Under the pieces are notes generated by a model, which was not told the DNA's origin, did no database searches, and saw only the letters and a list, made by a program, of their open reading frames with translations. Of a stretch of DNA of 64,000 nucleotides, positions 1-10,500 are shown one piece after another. How positions within the stretch are numbered: the stretch's first letter is position 1; every line of letters begins with the position of its first letter. The DNA is taken from NCBI GenBank assembly GCA_030062745.1, contig CP099841.1:5583423-5647422 (forward strand). The letters run 5' to 3'. This DNA is from Capitulum mitella (lineage: Eukaryota > Arthropoda > Thecostraca > Pollicipedomorpha > Pollicipedidae). Position numbers and translations under genes: made by a program.

Positions 1-673
1 AGGCCGGCCGGCGGCGCGGCGCTCCGGAGCCGGCCGGCGCGCGGGAACGTTTCCTCGGCCGCTTCGGCAGGCTGCCCGGCGAGAACGACACGCGCTTCTT
101 CGACGTGGACCGCTTCCGCTTCGGCTGGCGCTCGGTTGGCTTTGTGGATGACTTCTTTTTGGCACTCCCTGTGTGGGGTTTTGCTTTTTTCATCAGTTTG
201 ACTTTGGAAGAGGGCATCCTTTTCTGGGTTTCCTCTGCTTCATGAGTACTGTTAGCCAACACAAGCAGACCACTAGTACTTGGATCCTTTGAGGACAAGG
301 TTAGGTCCCTGTCTGGGTCTGGCACTTCATTATCTGATTCCAAATGCATGTCATTCTCTTGTTTTAAGGGCATACCACCCATCTTCTTGGAATGTACAGT
401 ATCTCCTTCTTTTCCCCTAGTGGCAGATGGTACTAGCTTACTCTCTGCTAATACTGGCTGAGGACCTTCCAAATCTGGAGCACCTGGCAAGGGCATGAAT
501 TCATGACTGCTACCAGCTATAACAAGGCCACTACTGCTTGGACCACCTGATGACAATGCTGAATCATTGTCTGCATTCAGCCCATCATTTTGCTCCAAAA
601 CTGCATTCTTCTCCTTTCTGAATGATGAACTAGTAGCTCCTTTCTCTTGGTCCTCTGCACTGGATGGTGTCAT
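1..673 (-). CDS. Partial gene, first coding exon of a basic, probably nuclear protein with an RVSF docking motif
   Basis: A reading frame with no stop runs for 224 codons on the minus strand from an ATG at 673-671 to the left edge, so the gene is cut by the window. An in-frame stop lies a short way upstream of the ATG. The CAG ending at about 678 on this strand could also be a splice acceptor, so the true start could lie in an earlier exon. The first 150 residues are acidic and Ser/Gly/Pro-rich and contain two similar blocks (ALSSGGPSSSG and TLSSKDPSTSG, each followed by a hydrophobic stretch and an S-H-E or T-H-E). The last 60 residues are Lys/Arg-rich with bipartite nuclear-localisation-like clusters and KKRVSFSPG, which fits the RVxF motif used to bind protein phosphatase 1. 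Base composition jumps from AT-rich to GC-rich near 134 without breaking the frame. No family recognised; nucleolar or chromatin PP1-binding proteins are the best guess. Confidence 0.6.
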   Translation of the reverse strand, partial: MTPSSAEDQEKGATSSSFRKEKNAVLEQNDGLNADNDSALSSGGPSSSGLVIAGSSHEFMPLPGAPDLEGPQPVLAESKLVPSATRGKEGDTVHSKKMGGMPLKQENDMHLESDNEVPDPDRDLTLSSKDPSTSGLLVLANSTHEAEETQKRMPSSKVKLMKKAKPHTGSAKKKSSTKPTERQPKRKRSTSKKRVSFSPGSLPKRPRKRSRAPAGSGAPRRRPA

Positions 674-2519
674 TGTTCTGTTTATAAGTGCAGGCCACAG
701 ACCCCACTTCAACTATCTGAAAAGCAACATAGCAGACTGATGTGAACACAGCATGGAGAATGAAATTTTCTGAGCAAAGTTTTGCATCATGCTACATAAA
801 AAAACTGTACTGCCTTGAAAGATTGGTCAAAACACTGCATACAAGTGATCACCATAGATTTTTAACTGCACCACAACTAGGATCCCCAAGTACATGTCAT
901 TATCTGAACAACTCACATGCAAGGTTATTTGCTACTGAAATTTGAAATCAGTTTTACCTTTTTATTTCTACCATTTGAATTCTAATGAAATGGAAGGTGT
1001 GGTTAAAATCATGATTTGTGGCAACATCTTATTGACCTAGAGCAAAGATGTTTACCAATGGGTATTGCAGTACCCACAGTGAACTGTGCTGTGCAATAAT
1101 GGCATCAATCAGGTAAGCAACTGTGTTTGGAAAACTGAAGACAGCTTGTAGTAAGCAAAAAATTGTATGAACAAAAGTCTCAGCCCAACCACAAAACCAC
1201 ATTCCTGTTTGCACTTTTCTGACTGAACCATGGTCAGGATTTTTGGCATTTCTGAAAAGTTTCCAGAGCTTGGAACATTTTTCATTTTTTTGGACTAAAT
1301 GAAATTAATTGTTTTGTTCTCAAGCACATCAAAACACTCCTGCCCTAACTACTCCATAATTCTTATTAATGATTTTCATGGTTTATCACACATCAAGATT
1401 AATAACCTACTGCTAATTTAGGCAAATTATTATGATGCCTCCCTTGCTGCAGGCCATAAATGCAAAAATAAATCAGGATGTTCACCTTTTAAACAATGTT
1501 CCCAATACTTGTCCGGCTATACATGCCACAATGTTTACACACAAAGATACACTACTTCGGTTCTGTTCCCATTTTGCACTTTGTTTTATCAACTTCAGGT
1601 AGCAAACTCCTAACCTTGGACTTGTCCCATCCTCCTCTGATGACTACAGGCAAACTCGGCGCGTTTTTTTTTCTTAATTTCATTTTTCATCCCCTGTAGG
1701 CTTTCTGTAAGCGCTATACATGCACCAGATGCGCCACACTGGAGGACAAAGCTAAATGAAATGCCGAGAGTAAATCATATCGGCCAGGCATGCAACTATG
1801 AAGAGGTTGTTGATTCACCTTGCTTTCAGGTCTCTTTTTACAACAGTTTTCGTGGGCGTTAATAGCAAAGTCTATGAGACGTGAAATTATATTTCAACTG
1901 TACTGTATTTTTATCGTTAACGAAGAAATTCAAAAGCATTTGTATTTAACTGTAACCGCACTGGAATGTTCAAGATGTAATCCAACAAGCCGTATAAAGT
2001 CCGCTTTTTCCAGTTCCAAGGCCGATTTAATCCAAGGGCGATCAAATTCCCGACATGACCCATTGTCGGCGGAACACTCATGCTATTGCTCGGGGGTGGG
2101 GGGGGGGCAGCGCATCAGCACTTCAATATAGTTGCATTGCCCGTGATATGAGCCGTGGGTCAAAAAGTATTATTGGTCATCCAATGGTGCCCAAGAGATC
2201 TGAGTGACGTTTGCTACACAAACCAAGGGCTAACCAAGTCTAAAAACCACCATTCGTGTCCTATAGGTCCTACTGCTCATGTAACGGCGTAAATGTAAAC
2301 AGTGATCGGAACCCGAAGGTATCTAAAAAATAGTAGTAGCGTGCACTATTTTCAGAAGAGATAATTTCCAACGCCGGGTCTGAATCTGTCCGTGTATGTA
2401 ACTTTACGTACAGAAAATGCTTCTTGCAGCATACCCAAGTCATGCGTAGTTGTCATGTCGGCACTGCATTGGGGACATTAACATTTAATTCAAAACGGTC
2501 GGCATACAATACAATCTGA
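674..2519. other. AT-rich spacer, no gene seen
   Basis: No coding frame with exon-like composition on either strand. The stretch is AT-rich with poly-T and poly-A runs and a homopolymeric G tract near 2095-2107. It lies upstream of the minus-strand partial gene and may include its promoter or a 5' intron; I see no clear core promoter. Confidence 0.5.
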
Positions 2520-3734
2520 TTAACCCTATTCCCGGCAGGGGGTGCTGAATCCGCCCCCCCTCGGCTTTTTTGCTTGCCAATTCCAGGCTTTTTAACGCAA
2601 CTTCACGAAACTTGGTCACTTTTCCTAGCTATTCTTTCTACGTGTCGTGACAAAATTTCAAAATTCCATTTTGCTCAGGGGCGGAGCCAGGCAACGTTTT
2701 TGGGAGGCACCTCATGCCATTTTTGGTCATGTTAAGGGTAAAAGGAAAATGGCTGCCAAAAACAGAGTTTTAAAGATAGAACTTTATACTTTATATGGAT
2801 GTATAGCTAAATAGTTGGGCAATGTGCAGATGTAATTTTGTTTATCTGAGGTCATTTTACAAGGGTCAGGTTAAGGTCAAAAGTCAGAATTTGTTTTTTC
2901 GGTATAATTTTGGCACCGTCTTTTCAAATGCCAAACCCGGAATATATATGACGTAGAAGGGTGCCTTCTACTTGTGTTACCAAGTTTGAGCTTGATATCA
3001 GGTCGGGTCACGGAGCTATGACCTAAAATGTCAGTGCGCGGACCCTATATCGCAATAGCCATCAAATGAAATTTTTGAAATACAGTGAATTCAAATGATT
3101 GAAAACGTTTACAGATAATATTAAATGCATACGAGATCATTCCAAGTGACCCCAAGGCCAATGGAGGTCATTTCAGGTCAAAGGTCACAAGTTGATCTGA
3201 GAAACGTGTGACCATGACAGTTTCACCTTTTTCATGTCCCTGGCACCGCCTATGCCAACATTATACAAAGATTGTAATGCGATTTGTACTTCTTTAGTAT
3301 AACATGACTAGCAGAAGCCAAAAAAGGGTGTTTGCCTCTTTTGTTAATTCAGTTGTTAGAAAACTAGTCCTGCTATTTTTAAAACCCTGTGAACGCCCAT
3401 AAATTTCCTCCAAATTTCAGATTTGCGGACCCATGGTAAAAGCCCTATCCATAATCTTTCGATTCATGCCAGTTTCATCGGAATCGGTCCATAAACAACG
3501 GAGTTGTGAGAAGTCCAAAAGTGCCCCCCATTTTGACATTTTTTCCCCTGTATCCACAAATTTCAAAATTTTGAAAATTTCTTTTTATAAAAATGTAGTT
3601 CACGTCACGGCAAATCGATTGCCGTTTGTTGCGATGAAATCGGACGAGTAGTTCTCGAGATCTCAGGGGGGCCGAATCCGCCCCCCCCTGCCGGGAATCG
3701 GCCATACCGTCTAGCCCTCCGGAAATAGGGTTAA
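2520..3734 (+). mobile_element. TTAA-bounded piggyBac-like non-autonomous element, family 1, copy 1
   Basis: The element runs from TTAA at 2520 to TTAA at 3731-3734. The left end reads TTAACCCTATTCCCGG and the right end read backwards is TTAACCCTATTTCCGG. Inside each end is a second inverted block (CCGGCAGGGGG followed by a GAATCCGCCCCC-like stretch). The TTAA duplication and CCC...GGG termini are typical of the piggyBac superfamily. The 1215-bp body has no meaningful reading frame, so it would need a transposase supplied elsewhere. Copies 2 and 3 at 50971 and 55521 have almost identical length and clearly related sequence throughout. The body carries AGGTCA repeats, including AGGTCAAAGGTCA near 3174. 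Confidence 0.85.
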
Positions 3735-4498
3735 AAATGGCCGATCAAAAGTTGTGGTTACCATTCACGGCATCGTAAAAGTCATTACCGCTTGCCGTAT
3801 TCATAAAAAAACCGGCCCACATTGCGCTCGGTAGCCGTATGATATGGCCGCTTAGTGCGCCCTTGGTACCTACGGCGGTACCACGGACGTACCAGGCGGT
3901 ACGGCATACGTCATATGGCGGTACCAGTCATACGTCCGACTGTAAAAACTGGTCAACAACCGTATTACGGCGGTAAAGCGAGCGACGGGCGCTGCATGAA
4001 CCGAGTGAACATTTAAATAGGTTTGGAGACGGAGAATGCGTAAGACAAACACGTACGAACCCAGGTATTTAATTCTGCGTAACGCGGGCTCCCGCTGGTG
4101 TAAAGAAGCGTGACTATTTTACGCATATAATCGTCTGTCAGTTTGGCGTTTTATTTGTCGCTACACTTCGACTCAGCACTTCGACTGCCTCGACGAGTCT
4201 TGTCTTGTCTAACCTAGAAATAAGGCATCATGTGAATTTACATCCGTGATTTATATACGTTTCCAGCTGAGTGCAACTCGCCATATCGAAACTCATAATA
4301 ACTGAGCTTCGGTAATTTTGCGTTTCTATATGCATCGTAAACGACCAGCTGATCCTGATCCAATCAAGACGCAGGACTTCACGCAAGACTGGATGCCTGA
4401 AGCTAAGATGCTGTGCGTCCCAGCGCACAAAGGGCCGTGCAGTTGATCCAATCAATACCTTTTGCGTTCGAATTGCTAAGTAGCAGCTACACAGGAAC
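3735..4498. other. Spacer upstream of the tetraspanin gene, with short GGCGGTAC repeats
   Basis: No gene seen. Between about 3868 and 3932 three imperfect copies of a GGCGGTAC-centred word occur at roughly 28-base spacing. The rest up to the tetraspanin is unremarkable and should contain its promoter and 5' leader; no convincing TATA box or initiator could be assigned. Confidence 0.4.
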
Positions 4499-4516
4499 GG
4501 TGCTCCCCTGAGCACC
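4499..4516 (+). promoter_or_regulatory. Perfect 7-bp hairpin directly before the tetraspanin start codon
   Basis: GGTGCTC, a four-base CCCT loop and GAGCACC form a perfect inverted repeat whose last base touches the ATG at 4517. In the mRNA this would be a stable hairpin just before the initiation codon. Any effect on translation is inference. Confidence 0.4.
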
Positions 4517-5419
4517 ATGTCCTGTCGCCTGGAGACGTGTGAGAACTGCGTGCAACGCGCGCTGCTGGTGTTCTGGATCCTGCTCATGGTGACGGACATA
4601 TTTTACCTCGGCATCGCCAGCGCCAGCCTGGCCTACTTCGGCGACTTCCAGCACGACAGCTTCGTCTACTACCGGCGCGCCAACATCGAGACGCTGGTGG
4701 TGGCCGTGCTGGGCAGCGTGACGGGCGCGTTCGGCGCGTTCGGCACGGCGCGCGTGTTCCGGCGCGTCGTGCTCGGCGCCGTCCTCTCGCTGCTGGCCAC
4801 GTTCGTGCTGCTGATCGTGGCCGCCGTCAGCCTGCGCCAAATGCGGAACCCGTTCGCCGAGTACGACTCGTCCATGGCGACGTCCGAGGTGATGGGCAAC
4901 GAGATCGTGGAGTACGTCGACCGCGTGCGGACGCGCCACCTGACGGGCAACGTCTCGACGGAGGAGCCCGACAGCGTGCTGCGCTTCATGAACGTCGGCC
5001 AGCGCATCTTCCAGTGCTGCGGCAAAACTTCCTATAGGGACTACCGGGAGGCCCCCGTGCCCAAGAGCTGCTGCCGGGACCCGTGCAACTGCCCGCTCCG
5101 CCGGCGGCTGCCCAGCTCTGACGCGTTCGACGCGCGAATCCTCAACCGCACCGGCTGCCTGTACAACATGTACAAGTGGGTGGTGCTGGTGACGCTGGCC
5201 GGGCTCAACCTGGCGGCCTTCTGCTTCGTCGCCTCGGGCTGCCTGCTGTTCAGTGCCATCTTCCTCTTCTTGAACCGGCACAAGGCAGACGAGGTGCGTT
5301 CAGTGCGCACGGCTGGCAGCTTGTCGCAGCGTTCGATGGCCAACATTAGCATGGTGCTGGTGGTCATGGACGACACTGACAAACAGCTGCCGTCGCTGCC
5401 TGGCGACGGTGGCTTTTGA
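4517..5419 (+). CDS. Tetraspanin, single exon
   Basis: A 300-residue integral membrane protein with the tetraspanin plan. Hydrophobic segments lie at about residues 15-41, 57-77, 83-105 and 221-252. Between the third and fourth is a large extracellular loop with the family CCG motif (QCCG, residues 166-169), a second PKSCC cysteine pair near 182-186 and further cysteines at 190, 192 and 214. Asn-Arg-Thr near residue 210 and Asn-Val-Ser near 145 are possible N-glycosylation sites in that loop. Tetraspanins organise partner receptors and integrins into membrane microdomains; nothing here identifies the partner. The start is the first ATG of the frame and gives the expected short cytoplasmic N-terminus with membrane-proximal cysteines. 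Third positions are strongly GC-biased. No intron interrupts the reading frame, unlike the neighbouring genes. The tail after the fourth segment (about 48 residues) is longer than usual. Confidence 0.88.
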   Translation: MSCRLETCENCVQRALLVFWILLMVTDIFYLGIASASLAYFGDFQHDSFVYYRRANIETLVVAVLGSVTGAFGAFGTARVFRRVVLGAVLSLLATFVLLIVAAVSLRQMRNPFAEYDSSMATSEVMGNEIVEYVDRVRTRHLTGNVSTEEPDSVLRFMNVGQRIFQCCGKTSYRDYREAPVPKSCCRDPCNCPLRRRLPSSDAFDARILNRTGCLYNMYKWVVLVTLAGLNLAAFCFVASGCLLFSAIFLFLNRHKADEVRSVRTAGSLSQRSMANISMVLVVMDDTDKQLPSLPGDGGF

Positions 5420-7394
5420 AACCGCGCTGTGTCTGTGCCAGAACTCGGGATAGTTTACGTGATCAAATACATTCTGAAATACTATGCTGACTGTCAGTGT
5501 CATGAGGTCGGCTAGGATGAAGAACAGCCGCTTAATACGGGGGAATGTACATTATTTACATATTCTTGCACGGACATATTCATCTTCAAATACGCTGAGC
5601 TGTTGATTACACGAAAATCATGCAATTTTTTCAAGAACGTATATCTTCGGCTGAACGGCCGTCCACTAAAAAATGAGCTGAAAACCAGCCAGTAACGTAG
5701 ATAAAGAAGACCCGTCCTGACACCCAGCAAGCCATTCTCAGTGCGGCCCAAAATGCCCTTTCACCGCATTTGAGAAAGGCGTTGTATTTTGTTGCGTCTA
5801 AGATTCCAAGGAATTTTCCACGCGTTCTACTTGCTGTGCCAATTTATTTAGCTTCGTTCGCAGAGTGGCTACTGCAGCCTTGCTGTATTCGCTAGCGTTT
5901 GGTTCGACGCATTCCTCAGTGCTGATTTGGGTGGCTTTTTCGGGTTTAGGACCAAGGTCACCGATGACAAGATCAACTCTAGCACCGTCCTGCCGATCGC
6001 ACCCTGTTATATCCAGTGACCGCCGCTCACAGAAACATACGCGCTGGACACGGAACGAGAAGTTCGGTTGTTTGTGGGGTTAGGACGTAGCAGCCTCTTG
6101 GGCTCATGCATCCGGCTTTCAGTCTTGTTTCTCGTAAGGTGTGAGTCAGTCGTCCGTGAACGAGAAGCGACCTGTATTACTGCTCCTCATGACGTTAATG
6201 TCTTGAGCCGCCAAATCAGGGGTGCCAAATCTGCTAGGAAATCTGACAGCACGGGACGCTTTGGACAGTGGAAAGTTCCATGGAGCGTGGAACCACACGA
6301 AAGAATACAATAGTGTGGAACCTATTTTTTTTCTCGCGTCGTGACCACTGGCGAATCTACGTGTCTTGAAGGGGGTCGGTAAAGATTTTCATGTATTTAT
6401 CTTAAGAGGGATGTATTTATCTTATCCTAAGGATCCTATCCTTATCCTATCCTATCCTATCCTATCCTATCATATCCTAAGGAGATGTATTTATCTTAAC
6501 TTTTTCGAAGTCATGATTTCTCTCCGGGTCCTGGTTGCGTTGTTTAAAAAAAAATCGTTTTTATGACAACGTTTTTTTTTTTAAATAAAATCAAATAGTA
6601 TCCGTTAAGAAACGGTGTTAAAAAGACACCGTGGTCCCAGCTTTTCTGCCGAAAGGTGACCATGGCCTCGATCCCCCCGCACGCCAGGTCGTACCCTTCC
6701 ATGAGAAGTCCTTGCTACGTCCTTGAAATGAATAACCATTGTTATCGCTCTTTGCAAAACCAATGGAAAGCAGGTTGGGTGAATTTTGTAATGTGGTCAG
6801 TAGCTTCATAAACAGCCATCGTGCACTGCATTGTGATTGGATTATACCAGTTTTAATATATATAATATGCGGTATCCCCTGTGTAGATAAGCATATTTAT
6901 GATTTCGTGATGTCTACCCTTCATTTTGCTGTTGTGAAGTATGCGCTCCTGAGACAAACCTGCCGCATCTGCCCTACGCGTTTTGATGCATTGTTAATAC
7001 GACCGTTTTCGGCAATGTCCGAGCCGGTTCTTATCTAGTGGCATCGTGTTGTGTGCGTATTTTTGGGTCGCGATTTGGGAATGAAAACGATTGGCGACGT
7101 AGGAAACTCCTGACTTTGAATTTCTGGGACATTAATAGCTTCCTAGCTTGTTAGTATTGTGAATAGACTTAGGATGGTTCGTGGCCAAACTTTGGACTAA
7201 TTTAATTCGTTGCTTTGGTATTATGATGTTGTTGGTCCCCATAATCTGAGATGTTTCATCACAGCAGTAATTGAAATTTAAGATATGCGTAGCCTAGGGA
7301 ATTCAATTTTTCTAAACCCATGTGTTTCCTGGGAACTAATTTTAAAGGTGCTGTAAACTCATTGCCACTTTGTTTTTATTTGTTTCTTTTCCAG
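5420..7394. other. Spacer between tetraspanin and ADSL, likely holding tetraspanin 3' UTR and ADSL promoter
   Basis: No coding exon recognised. It contains the TATCC pentamer microsatellite (6424-6482). An AATAAA sits at 6584-6589, about 1.1 kb after the tetraspanin stop, too far to call as its polyadenylation signal with confidence. An upstream non-coding first exon of ADSL should lie here because the first coding exon begins at a splice acceptor. Confidence 0.4.
6424..6482. repeat. TATCC pentanucleotide microsatellite
   Basis: About ten imperfect TATCC units in tandem, broken by two AAGGA insertions. It does not match a standard telomere repeat. Confidence 0.85.
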
Positions 7395-7431
7395 GCTCGC
7401 TTTTGCAGATATCAACAATATTACCAAAGAC

Positions 7432-7572
7432 ATGGACTCCCCAAAGAGCACTACTTACCAGTCAGCCTTATCATCTCGGTACACATCACCAGAGATGAAT
7501 TTCAACTTCAGTGACCAGAAGAAGTTTTCAACATGGAGGAAGCTTTGGCTATACCTAGCCCAGGCTGAGAAG
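7432..7572 (+). CDS. ADSL: ADSL coding exon 1
   Basis: Residues 1-47, starting MDSPKS and containing the SSRYTSPEM motif and [14 protein letters not shown]. The exon itself begins at 7395 after a pyrimidine-rich acceptor (TTTTCCAG), so 7395-7431 is probably 5' UTR. The donor is GTATGT and the phase is 0. Confidence 0.92.
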
Positions 7573-10500
7573 GTATGTATTGTTATATGTTTGTGTAATT
7601 TTTCAGTGCTTTTAATTTTGCCGTGCCATACTTTATTGTTATTCTTATGTTCCATTATCCTTAGATTGTATGCGATATGTTTGGTGTTATTTTGCAGATG
7701 TTCATTGTTTTTACTTTAATTCAGCAAATGTATCTGCACTTGGCACTGTAGCTCTGGGGTCTGATTTTATGTGCATCTGTTACAAATTTAAGATTGGTAT
7801 TCCTGGAGCATAACATGGCATGATCTATACTTTGCCACCTGTTCAATGAAGTTGAGTTCATTCCTAGGCATGGGCCTTATCATCACCAACAGCAAAGTGT
7901 TTTCTCAAAGTGATTCTGTTATGTTGTGTTGCTAGTATTTTCTGTGTCCCAGCACAAATGGATTATCAGTCACTGTTGTATTTTATTTCCTTGCAAACAA
8001 AGTAATGAAGTCATCTTGACCATGCCTCTCAAGTATGTTTAACTAAGATATTTTTTAAGGGAATAACTGCTTACTCTTGGCAGCTATTATACTTGGAACT
8101 TTTCATTAATATGTTAACTTTTACTTTAGTTACCACATAACAGCTGTAATATTGCCCCATGTTTTGGTTGTTCTTTACATTCAGGACCTGGCCCTGCCCA
8201 TCATTATGCTTTCTACTTTTCATTAGTATGTTAACCTTTACTTGACCTCTTATATAACAGCTATGAGATGGCCCCCATGTTTTGTTTTTTTTATATACAG
8301 GAACTGGGGCTGCCCATCTCAGATGATCAGTTGGCTGAGATGGCTGCTCACCTGGAGGACATTGACCTGGCAGCAGCAGCCGAGCACGAGCGCCGCGTGC
8401 GTCATGACGTCATGGCGCACGTCCACACGTTTGCTGCCGCCTGCCCACTAGCAGCAGGTGTGATCCACCTGGGCGCCACCTCGTGCTTTGTCGGCGACAA
8501 CACGGTGCGTTTTGCAGAGTGACTGAACTGACCAGTGTGACTAAAACCGCGTTCGGATATGTTCGTGTCCTGTCGTCGTCTTCGCCGATATTTGGCGTGT
8601 TTTTTTGTGGTTGGTGGGCCTCGGGAGAGCGGCAGTTTTATGGTGGCCGTGCCGGTGGTCCTGTCGTCTGGAACGAGAGCGCGACAGCTACAGCGTCTTT
8701 TCCAGTCGTGCCAGACGCGACTTGATCCGGCGTTGACGCGGTTTTGTTTTGCACAGGACCTTATCGTCATCAGGGACGGTCTTGATATCCTGCTACCGCG
8801 GCTGGCCCGCTGTCTGCGGCGGCTGTCGGACTTCGCCGAGCAGCACGCCGGTCTGCCGACGCTGGGCTTCACGCACCTGCAGTGAGTGTTTTTCTTCCCG
8901 GCCCACCGTGCATCCGGCCCAGCTGGTGATCTCATAATCTCAGATATGTTTCCCAGTAGTGTGCGTGAGTTTTGCATCGGCCTGCTTTTGGCGAGCAGTT
9001 ATAATTCCGTCCGCTGTTTTACGAATCGTGGGGAAGTGTAGTGAGTACTCGTATGTGATGATTTACTTATGTTAAATTTGAAATTGAGGTAAAATATGCG
9101 TTGCAGGCTGCATTGAGCTTCCTGCTATCTGCTGGTACGTCCCTTTGTTCATAGCACGGTCTTTACATGGTGCTCTGTTTACGTTCCGGTATTTCATCTA
9201 CCATTAGTTCCTCTCGGCTCGTACGTTTGATGCTGTGTACTTGTTCCCCATCATATGCCCGGCCATACGACAGGCCGGCTCAGCTGACCACGGTGGGGAA
9301 GCGGGCTTGCCTGTGGCTGCAGGACCTGCTGCAGGACGAGCAGAGCCTGCGCCAGCTTCGTCACGGCCTGCGCTTCCGCGGTGTCAAGGGCACCACCGGC
9401 ACGCAGGCTTCCTTCCTGCAGCTCTTCAACGGTCGGTTGCACGGCGTGTGTTCCGTAATGTTTGGGTTTAAGAAATGCTCGTGTTGTGGTAGATGTGTGT
9501 TGTTTTATGTGACCCTTTCATGTACAGGAAGCTGCTATATGAATACGGCTCTGACATCAGTTATCTCTGGCTAGGGTTATCATTATGTTTGTTTGTTATC
9601 ATGTATGGTTGTCATGTATGCTTACTCGTTTTAGACTGAGGATATTTTTGAGTCTAGTGTATTTTTCTCAATGAACTCCGCTCTGGTCCGCTGTAACACG
9701 GACAGGTGTCCCTGTCCGCCGCAGGTGACGAGGAGAAGGTGCTCGGGCTGGACCGACGTCACTCTGGCTGTTGTAACACGGCTCCCCCTGTCCGCCGCAG
9801 GTGACGAGGAGAAGGTGTTCCGCCTGGACTGGCGCGTGACGGAGCTGGCCGGCTTCTCCTCCTGCTACACCGTCTGCGGTCAGACCTACCCGCGCAAGCT
9901 GGACGTCCAGATAGTGCAGGCGCTGGCCAGCCTGGGCGCCAGCGCCCACAAGGTGTGGCACTGGAGTTCGTTTCACAAAAGGGTGGGATTCGCGAGATGG
10001 ATGTGGCTGTTAGTGCTTGCAGAGCACGTTGTCACTCCGGCTCATAGTGTTATAGCCAAACGCTACGGTGATTCATAAGGAAGTAATAAAGGCTGAAATG
10101 TTGTCAAGTTCTTGGGCCCACGGTTTTAGTGCACAACATTTATGAAGTTTTGGCTTTATTGACGTATGGTCGTTTTTTCAGATGTGCACCGATATTCGGT
10201 TGCTGGCCAGCATGAAGGAGCTGGAAGAGCCGTTTGAAAAGTCACAGATTGGCTCTTCTGCTATGCCATACAAACGAAACCCCATGAGGTCAGCAAGCCT
10301 GAAGTTCATGTAGTGACAATACAGTGCTGCCTTTCGGCTTTTGATTTAGACGTTCTAGATGTGGGGTGTACGATTCTCCTTCTGTTTGGTTACACGTTAC
10401 AGTCATCATACCCACAAGTGGGCGTGTATGCCGCCGTGCTTGTTTGTGTTGCTGATTGCATATTATTTGATACTGCTAGATGTATATTTGTTTCTCGGAA

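Noticed and set aside
2677..2700. CAGGGGCGGAGCCAGG as a hAT element end
   Set aside because: The same word occurs at the equivalent position of the other family 1 copies, so it is part of that element body.
4487..5281. 264-codon minus-strand reading frame across the tetraspanin
   Set aside because: Antisense shadow created by GC-rich third positions of the tetraspanin.
6424..6482. TATCC array as a telomere-like sequence
   Set aside because: It is not the arthropod TTAGG or metazoan TTAGGG unit and is short and internal.
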